DNA of 44,982 nucleotides, from positions 1-44,982 of the forward strand of contig JAILHX010000055.1 in assembly GCA_024695565.1 (NCBI GenBank), in the 5' to 3' direction. Below are positions 40,472 through 44,982 of the stretch, piece by piece (position 1 is the first letter of the stretch; every line of letters starts with the position of its first letter). The stretch comes from Saccharofermentans sp. (GTDB lineage: Bacteria; Bacillota_A; Clostridia; Saccharofermentanales; Saccharofermentanaceae). Position numbers and translations under genes: made by a program. The notes under the pieces were generated by a model. The model had not been told where the DNA came from and did no database searches. It saw only the letters and a program-made list of their open reading frames with translations.

Positions 40472-40957
40472 ATGTCTCAGTTCAAAAAGACCAATGCAAT
40501 GAGGATCCTTGATAAAGCGGGGATCGATTATACATATCAGGAATACGAGTACGACGAGAACGATCTGGACGGCCATCACGTGGCAGAATATCTTGGCGTA
40601 CCCTATGAGGAAGTGTTTAAGACCCTGACAGCCGTGTCTGATAAGGGAGAGTATCTTGTCTTCTGCATCTGCGTGGATGACGAGATCGATCTGAAGAAGG
40701 CTGCCAGGCTTGCAGGATGCAAGAGCGTCAGCATGATCCACGTAAAAGACCTTTTGAACGTAACGGGATATATCAGGGGCGGATGTTCTCCGATCGGAAT
40801 GAAGAAGCAGTACAGGACATTCATTGATGAGATGGCAGAGCTTGTCGATGACATCTGCGTAAGCGCAGGGCAGAGGGGAGTTCAGTTAAGACTTAAGCCT
40901 TCTGACCTGATTTCATTTACAAATGCCGTAGTCGGTGATTTTGCCGTTCGTTCCTGA
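40472..40957 (+). CDS. ybaK: Cys-tRNA(Pro)/Cys-tRNA(Cys) deacylase, YbaK/EbsC type
   Basis: Clears mischarged Cys-tRNA(Pro) in the cytosol. The 161-residue protein has the YbaK/ProX fold: TNAMRILDKAGIDYTYQEYEYD at the N-terminus (two adjacent parts), HHVAEYLGVPYEEVFKTL (near 34), LVFCICVDDEIDLKKAA (near 60) and GYIRGGCSPIGMKKQYRTFID (near 100) with the family's conserved Gly-Gly-x-Ser-Pro. ATG 40472 is chosen for its AAGGAGATC site 6 bases upstream. It is probably monocistronic or read through into murC 50 bp later. Confidence 0.92.
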   Translation: MSQFKKTNAMRILDKAGIDYTYQEYEYDENDLDGHHVAEYLGVPYEEVFKTLTAVSDKGEYLVFCICVDDEIDLKKAARLAGCKSVSMIHVKDLLNVTGYIRGGCSPIGMKKQYRTFIDEMAELVDDICVSAGQRGVQLRLKPSDLISFTNAVVGDFAVRS

Positions 40958-41007
40958 AATGATAAAATTACTAGGTTAAAAATCAGTAGAGTTGGGAAGT
41001 GCAGGTT

Positions 41008-42462
41008 ATGTTAGAACCTAAAAGTTTCACTTTAAACGATATCAGTAAGGGTGCCAGGATCTATTTTATCGGCATCGGCGGAATCTCCATGAACGGACTT
41101 GCCAGACTTGCAAAGCATGCAGGCTTTGTTGTCGGAGGTTCTGATAATCATCCATCTGAAAGGACCGCTGTCCTGGAAGAACAGGGGATCACGATATATA
41201 ACAGCCAGGTAGCTGCAAATATCGATGATTTCAAGCCCGATTATCTGGTTAAGACAGCAGCGATCCTTCCTCACAACGAAGAAGTCAGAAGAGCCACTGA
41301 GCTTGACCTTCAGATCTTTGACAGAGCTGAATTCCTCGGTGCTTTCACCAGAACATACACTAACGTTATCAACGTTTCCGGAACGCACGGCAAGACTACT
41401 ACGACATCCATGATCTCGCTCATGATGCTCGATGCAGGACTTGATCCTACGGTCCACCTGGGAGCAGATTTGGATATTTTCGGAGGCACCGTAAGAGCGG
41501 GATCTGAGAAGCTCCTGGTATCTGAGGCCTGCGAGTTCAACAGGTCGTTTCTGAATTTCTCGTCAACTACGGCGGTCATAACAAATATCGATCACGATCA
41601 CGTTGACTGCTATCCCACGATCGATGACGTAATTGATGTTTTCGCGCGCTTCATGAGACTTGTTGATGACAACGGATATGTAGTCGTATCAGGTCACGAC
41701 AAGCATACAGCCAAGGCAGTTAAAGAGGCAGAGGAATATTTTGAGAAAGCAGGAAGGAAGATGCCTCAGATAGTTACCTGCGCCACCGACAGCGAAGTGT
41801 GTGAAGTAACGGGCAGGCCTGCTGATTTTATTGCCAGGAACATCAGATTCAATAACGGACTTCCTGAGTTCGATATCGTCGTTAACGGTGAGGAGTCTGT
41901 CAGGGTAAGCCTCAGGATACCCGGAAGCCACAACATCGCAAACGCGCTTAATGCAGCAGCTGCAGCTTATCTTAACGGGGCAGATCTTGAATCAATTAAG
42001 AATGCTCTTGACGGCTTCGGCGGTGCAGACGGCAGATATACAGTCAAGGGCAAGTATAAGGGCTGTGATGTCGTAGTCGATTACGCTCACCACCCGACGG
42101 CAGCAAGAGCAACGATCGAGGCAGCCTCCAACATGCCTCACGGCGATATCCTCGTTGTGTTCCAGCCGCTCACATTCAACCGCACTAAGCTCCTTTTCGA
42201 GGATTACGTTACCAGCCTTCTTCCCTGTAAGAAGATATTGTTCGCTGAGATCTTCTCCGACAGGGAGAGTGATACGCTCGGCATGTCCAGTAAGATGATC
42301 TCCGATGAGATCAACAGGCGCGGCGGTGATGCCGAGTTCTATGAAGACAGGGAAGAACTCAAAAAGAGGATCGATGAGCTCATCAAGCCCGGAGATATCA
42401 TCCTCATCCTGGGACCTGAAGACATAAGGGAATTGGGCGATGAGCTCTGCCCGGAGGCATAA
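41008..42462 (+). CDS. murC: UDP-N-acetylmuramate--L-alanine ligase
   Basis: Adds L-alanine to UDP-MurNAc in cytosolic peptidoglycan precursor synthesis. About 484 residues in the Mur ligase order: N-terminal Rossmann YFIGIGGISMNGLA (near 17), ATP P-loop NVSGTHGKTTTTSM (near 123), central TNIDHDHVDCY (near 193), SLRIPGSHNIANALNAAAA (near 300) and C-terminal DYAHHPTAARATIEA (near 355). ATG 41008 has GGGAAG 8 bases upstream; a GTG at 40999 is also in frame. Mpl (tripeptide ligase) is the alternative but the motifs favour MurC. Its stop overlaps the next start by one base. Confidence 0.93.
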   Translation: MLEPKSFTLNDISKGARIYFIGIGGISMNGLARLAKHAGFVVGGSDNHPSERTAVLEEQGITIYNSQVAANIDDFKPDYLVKTAAILPHNEEVRRATELDLQIFDRAEFLGAFTRTYTNVINVSGTHGKTTTTSMISLMMLDAGLDPTVHLGADLDIFGGTVRAGSEKLLVSEACEFNRSFLNFSSTTAVITNIDHDHVDCYPTIDDVIDVFARFMRLVDDNGYVVVSGHDKHTAKAVKEAEEYFEKAGRKMPQIVTCATDSEVCEVTGRPADFIARNIRFNNGLPEFDIVVNGEESVRVSLRIPGSHNIANALNAAAAAYLNGADLESIKNALDGFGGADGRYTVKGKYKGCDVVVDYAHHPTAARATIEAASNMPHGDILVVFQPLTFNRTKLLFEDYVTSLLPCKKILFAEIFSDRESDTLGMSSKMISDEINRRGGDAEFYEDREELKKRIDELIKPGDIILILGPEDIRELGDELCPEA

Positions 42463-44027
42463 TGAAGAAGACCGCCGCAAATAACAATAACCCGCAGGAG
42501 AGACCGGCTGCTCCGCAATACGGATTCCGCAAGCTGCGTCCATTAAGTATTCCCAAGGCTGCATGGATCGCTCTGGGAGTATCGCTCCTTATGGCGGTAA
42601 CGCTTTTTGTCCTCTACGGAGTTTCTTTCACAGGCGGTGACAAAGTCGATAAGACGCTGATCGTATATTCTGACGGCAGTACTATCCCGGAGGTTTCTTT
42701 CCGCAACAGCCTTGTGGCTGCAGGTTTTGATTATGTGATCGTAGAACCCGATAAGCGCAGTTCGAAGCCTGACTTCGTATATCAGCTTCCTGATGCTTAT
42801 TCCAAAGAGGAAGTCGTTGTTTGTGCCATCGGAAGTGATGCATTCAAGGTAATGCATGATCTCTTATCTTCAGGAAACGGCAACATCGAAGGATATATCC
42901 TCGTGAATCCCGACTATCCCGGAAATGCTTCTCTTGAAGGCTACACCAGTGATTATCCTGCGATCCCCTGCGCTATATTCGGTTTTGACTCTAATGCTCA
43001 TTCTTCAAGCGAACTGACAGGCGCGCAGATGATCTTCGAGAAGATCTCAGGCGTTGATACGATGTTCGGTCATCCAACTCATCGTGGCAGGATCTTCCCT
43101 TCAAAAGTCTATATCTCTCCTAACCAGATGAGATATCTGTCTTTGTCATCTATGAAGTTCGGAACAAACGGTCTCCTGGCATCAGCTGCTTTCCAGAGTG
43201 AGCTTGCACAGTTCCTGGGAACGACATTCGGAAAAGGCTATTCATCCACCAGGATCACGGTTTGGAATGTGATCCTGGTGTTTGCCATATTCATGTCTAT
43301 AGCATCTCTTGCTCTGTTCCTGTTTATGATCCCGGTATCGGTTCCTGACAAGGGCGAGAGGGCTCTGAAGGGAAGAGACAGTCTCGGAGCGATTATATTC
43401 CTGGGCCTTTCCGGCTGGATCGCACTCTGCGGAGCTGTTATGACATTTATCCCCCAGGCTAATTTCATTGCTCCTTATGTGGCACTCTATTCGCCGATAC
43501 TCATAATCGCACTTATGTCACTTGCCCAGATCAAGCTTCTGGCCAATAAAAAGATCAAGTACACGAGGAAGGATTACGGCCTTACGATATTCCTGGCATC
43601 AGTCCTGATCGGTGTTATCGAGATAATGATCATGGTCGCGGTGACATTGAATCTTACCAATGTTGAGAAGGTATTCTCCAATAACCTCAACCTGATAATC
43701 GCGCTCATCGTATTTATCGTCATGAGCCTGTCTGCTGTAGGACTGATATTTGCAGACAAGAAGTCCAGGTTCTCAGGACAGGGCTCCACGGCTTACTTTG
43801 CAAGCCCCATGTACTTCTTCGAAGCACTTATCCCGCCTGTCGTTCTCCTGATCCTGGGTCTGATTCACGGGGACTTCCATCTCGTGCTGACATCTTTTGC
43901 AGGATGCGCTCTTGGCACGATACCGTTCCTGTGCGCTACACCGATCAAGAGAGTATCGGATTATTACGAGATCTCGGGCCTTGTTTTCGGGCTCGTAGCG
44001 GCACTTATAGTGTTTGTAGGCGCCTGA
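42462..44027 (+). CDS. Unrecognised membrane protein with an extracytoplasmic domain
   Basis: A 521-residue protein. A short cytoplasmic Asn/Pro-rich N-terminus precedes one helix (about 34-55). Then comes an extracytoplasmic domain of about 200 residues (60-265) with alternating beta/alpha sequence such as VVVCAIGSDAFKVMHDLLSS and GYILVNPDYPG, reminiscent of an alpha/beta-hydrolase-like fold but without a G-x-S-x-G elbow. Eight hydrophobic segments follow at about 270-520. I do not recognise the family. The start overlaps the murC stop (TAATG), so it may be coupled to cell-wall precursor synthesis; that is inference. Confidence 0.7.
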   Translation: MKKTAANNNNPQERPAAPQYGFRKLRPLSIPKAAWIALGVSLLMAVTLFVLYGVSFTGGDKVDKTLIVYSDGSTIPEVSFRNSLVAAGFDYVIVEPDKRSSKPDFVYQLPDAYSKEEVVVCAIGSDAFKVMHDLLSSGNGNIEGYILVNPDYPGNASLEGYTSDYPAIPCAIFGFDSNAHSSSELTGAQMIFEKISGVDTMFGHPTHRGRIFPSKVYISPNQMRYLSLSSMKFGTNGLLASAAFQSELAQFLGTTFGKGYSSTRITVWNVILVFAIFMSIASLALFLFMIPVSVPDKGERALKGRDSLGAIIFLGLSGWIALCGAVMTFIPQANFIAPYVALYSPILIIALMSLAQIKLLANKKIKYTRKDYGLTIFLASVLIGVIEIMIMVAVTLNLTNVEKVFSNNLNLIIALIVFIVMSLSAVGLIFADKKSRFSGQGSTAYFASPMYFFEALIPPVVLLILGLIHGDFHLVLTSFAGCALGTIPFLCATPIKRVSDYYEISGLVFGLVAALIVFVGA

Positions 44028-44062
44028 TCTCCCCCGAAAAGGCGTTTCCTATATATTTATTA

Positions 44063-44092
44063 TTGACTTTTCGAGACCCCTGGTGTTATTAT
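44063..44092 (+). promoter_or_regulatory. rplU-prp-rpmA promoter
   Basis: TTGACT (44063-44068), 18 bp, TATTAT (44087-44092). Transcription would start near 44099, giving an untranslated leader of about 90 nt before rplU. Confidence 0.7.
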
Positions 44093-44097
44093 ACGTC

Positions 44098-44183
44098 GGT
44101 GACCGCATGCAACGGGCTTTTTTAAATGCGCTTATTTTCGGCGCTGCCTTGGTTTAAGCAGCGAGACTGGAAGAACAGGAGGA
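44098..44183 (+). ncRNA. Probable L21 leader (autoregulatory 5' UTR)
   Basis: The leader has a GCTGC / GCAGC hairpin (44144-44163 region) and a GCGC / GCGC pairing just before it, and ends with GACTGGAAGAACAGGAGG before the rplU start. Firmicute rplU genes commonly carry a structured L21 leader of this size bound by the ribosomal protein; I assign it from position and the end sequence, not from a covariance match. Confidence 0.45.
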
Positions 44184-44189
44184 ATGAAT

Positions 44190-44492
44190 ATGTACGCAGT
44201 AATTAAGACAGGCGGCAAGCAGTACAAGGTTTCTGTTGATGACGAGATTTTCGTTGAGAAGCTTGAAGGTGAGGCTGGCAGCCAGGTTACTTTCGAAGAT
44301 GTACTTGCAGTATCCGATGACAACGGTATCGTAGCTGGTGATGTTAAGGCTACAGTTACCGGTGAGATCGTAAAGCAGGGCAGAAACAAGAAGGTTATCG
44401 TCTCTAAGTACAAGGCTAAGAAGGGCTACAGAAGAAAGAACGGCCACAGACAGCCTTACACACGTGTACTTATCAAGGCTATCAACGCGTAA
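44190..44492 (+). CDS. rplU: 50S ribosomal protein L21
   Basis: A 100-residue 23S rRNA-binding protein. It begins [18 protein letters not shown] and has the family segments [19 protein letters not shown], and [20 protein letters not shown] near the end. ATG 44190 is preferred, with AGGAGG 7 bases upstream; ATG 44184 lies too close to that site. It is the first gene of the rplU-prp-rpmA operon. Confidence 0.97.
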   Translation: MYAVIKTGGKQYKVSVDDEIFVEKLEGEAGSQVTFEDVLAVSDDNGIVAGDVKATVTGEIVKQGRNKKVIVSKYKAKKGYRRKNGHRQPYTRVLIKAINA

Positions 44493-44511
44493 GTCAGGGG
44501 CTTTTTAGCTT

Positions 44512-44883
44512 ATGATTTCCGTTATCGTCAACAGGGAAGGTAATCTGATCCGTGCAATCTATGCGAACGGACATGCAGGTTACGATGATCCCGGCAGAGA
44601 TATCATCTGCAGCGCAGTATCAACACTTCTTTTTACTGCAGCAAGTGCCTTGGAAGATATTTGCGGTTACGACAGCGAAGAGTTCTTCCGCATCAGCAAT
44701 GAAGGCACAGAAGATGTCAATCTCAGGATAACGGTTCCCGGTACGGGAGACGATGAGACTAAGAACAGGGCTCAGGTAATAATGAGAACTTGCGAACTGG
44801 GTCTTATCGGGATAGCAAGAGATTATAACGACAGTAAGAAAAAGTACGTAGAGATAATTAATTCAAGAACACCGGAGGTGTAA
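44512..44883 (+). CDS. prp: Ribosomal-processing cysteine protease Prp
   Basis: A 123-residue cysteine protease that removes the N-terminal extension of ribosomal protein L27 in Firmicutes. The catalytic pair lies in [18 protein letters not shown], with His21 and Cys33. It sits between rplU and rpmA as usual. The L27 encoded next carries the expected cleavable leader, which supports the assignment. Confidence 0.95.
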   Translation: MISVIVNREGNLIRAIYANGHAGYDDPGRDIICSAVSTLLFTAASALEDICGYDSEEFFRISNEGTEDVNLRITVPGTGDDETKNRAQVIMRTCELGLIGIARDYNDSKKKYVEIINSRTPEV

Positions 44884-44885
44884 TT

Positions 44886-44982
44886 ATGATTAAGTTTAAT
44901 TTACAGCTCTTCGCACATAAGAAGGGAATGGGTTCCACCAAGAACGGCCGTGAGTCCCAGTCCAAGAGATTAGGAGCGAAGA
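44886..44982 (+). CDS. rpmA: 50S ribosomal protein L27, partial
   Basis: Only the first 32 codons are present before the window ends. The product starts [22 protein letters not shown] followed by HKKG is the Prp cleavage context known in Staphylococcus aureus, where the leader must be removed because it would otherwise occupy the peptidyl transferase centre. GGAGGTG precedes the ATG. Confidence 0.95.
   Translation, partial: MIKFNLQLFAHKKGMGSTKNGRESQSKRLGAK

Overview
The window reads as a fragment of an uncultured, carbohydrate-degrading Firmicute of the class Clostridia, probably a rumen or gut bacterium from a metagenome or single-cell assembly. The evidence is the purine-rich Shine-Dalgarno sites, the rho-rpmE-DUF1385-prmC block, an L27 with a Prp-cleavable leader beside prp, a YitT protein, a LytTR/DUF3021 pair, and a large set of plant-polysaccharide enzymes. 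I cannot assign a genus. Both ends look like contig ends: the right end cuts rpmA, and the left end carries a 124-bp inverted copy of part of an aconitase-family gene.

Layout. 1-2250: the C-terminal half of an aconitase-family hydratase with a disrupted 5' end, then a YitT-family membrane protein. 2258-6987 (minus): a LytTR regulatory system (alpha/beta hydrolase, LytTR regulator, DUF3021 membrane protein) with a sigma-A-like promoter and a tandem-repeat operator directly upstream of its -35. Behind it lie two paralogous multi-TM proteins and a 57-codon ORF. 7314-7908: two small divergent genes. 7961-21363: a galactoside locus. galK-galT run leftward. A TetR gene runs rightward with an unrecognised GT-B-like protein, a GPH-type sugar transporter with a large extracytoplasmic insertion, GH36 alpha-galactosidase, GH2 beta-galactosidase-like enzyme, a HAD phosphatase and an sn-glycerol-1-phosphate dehydrogenase-like enzyme. 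Two copies of a GGAAACT(N14-15)AGTTTCC palindrome lie at the divergent promoter region. 21409-27850: a BspA-like LRR lipoprotein, a lipoprotein GH9-CBM3c-CBM3 cellulase, NAD(P)H-hydrate epimerase, a GNAT acetyltransferase and a GH29 alpha-L-fucosidase.

28113-44982 is mostly housekeeping: leuS (minus), mreB/mbl, rho with a roughly 190-residue Lys/Glu/Ala/Pro-rich insertion, rpmE, DUF1385, prmC, an ECF sigma / zinc-finger anti-sigma / DUF4097 lipoprotein operon with a recognisable ECF-type promoter, a VOC-domain protein, a YbaK-type deacylase, murC, an unrecognised membrane protein, and rplU-prp-rpmA with an apparent L21 leader.

How it fits together: transported galactosides would be cut by GH36 and GH2 and fed through GalK/GalT. 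The GH9 enzyme and perhaps GH29 supply cellulose- and fucose-containing substrates. The most interesting unexplained unit is the TetR-controlled galactoside operon, because it couples an unknown GT-B-like protein and a G1P dehydrogenase with alpha- and beta-galactosidases. Galactosyl-glycerol (galactolipid headgroup) metabolism is one testable reading. The second is the LytTR/DUF3021 unit with its visible operator.
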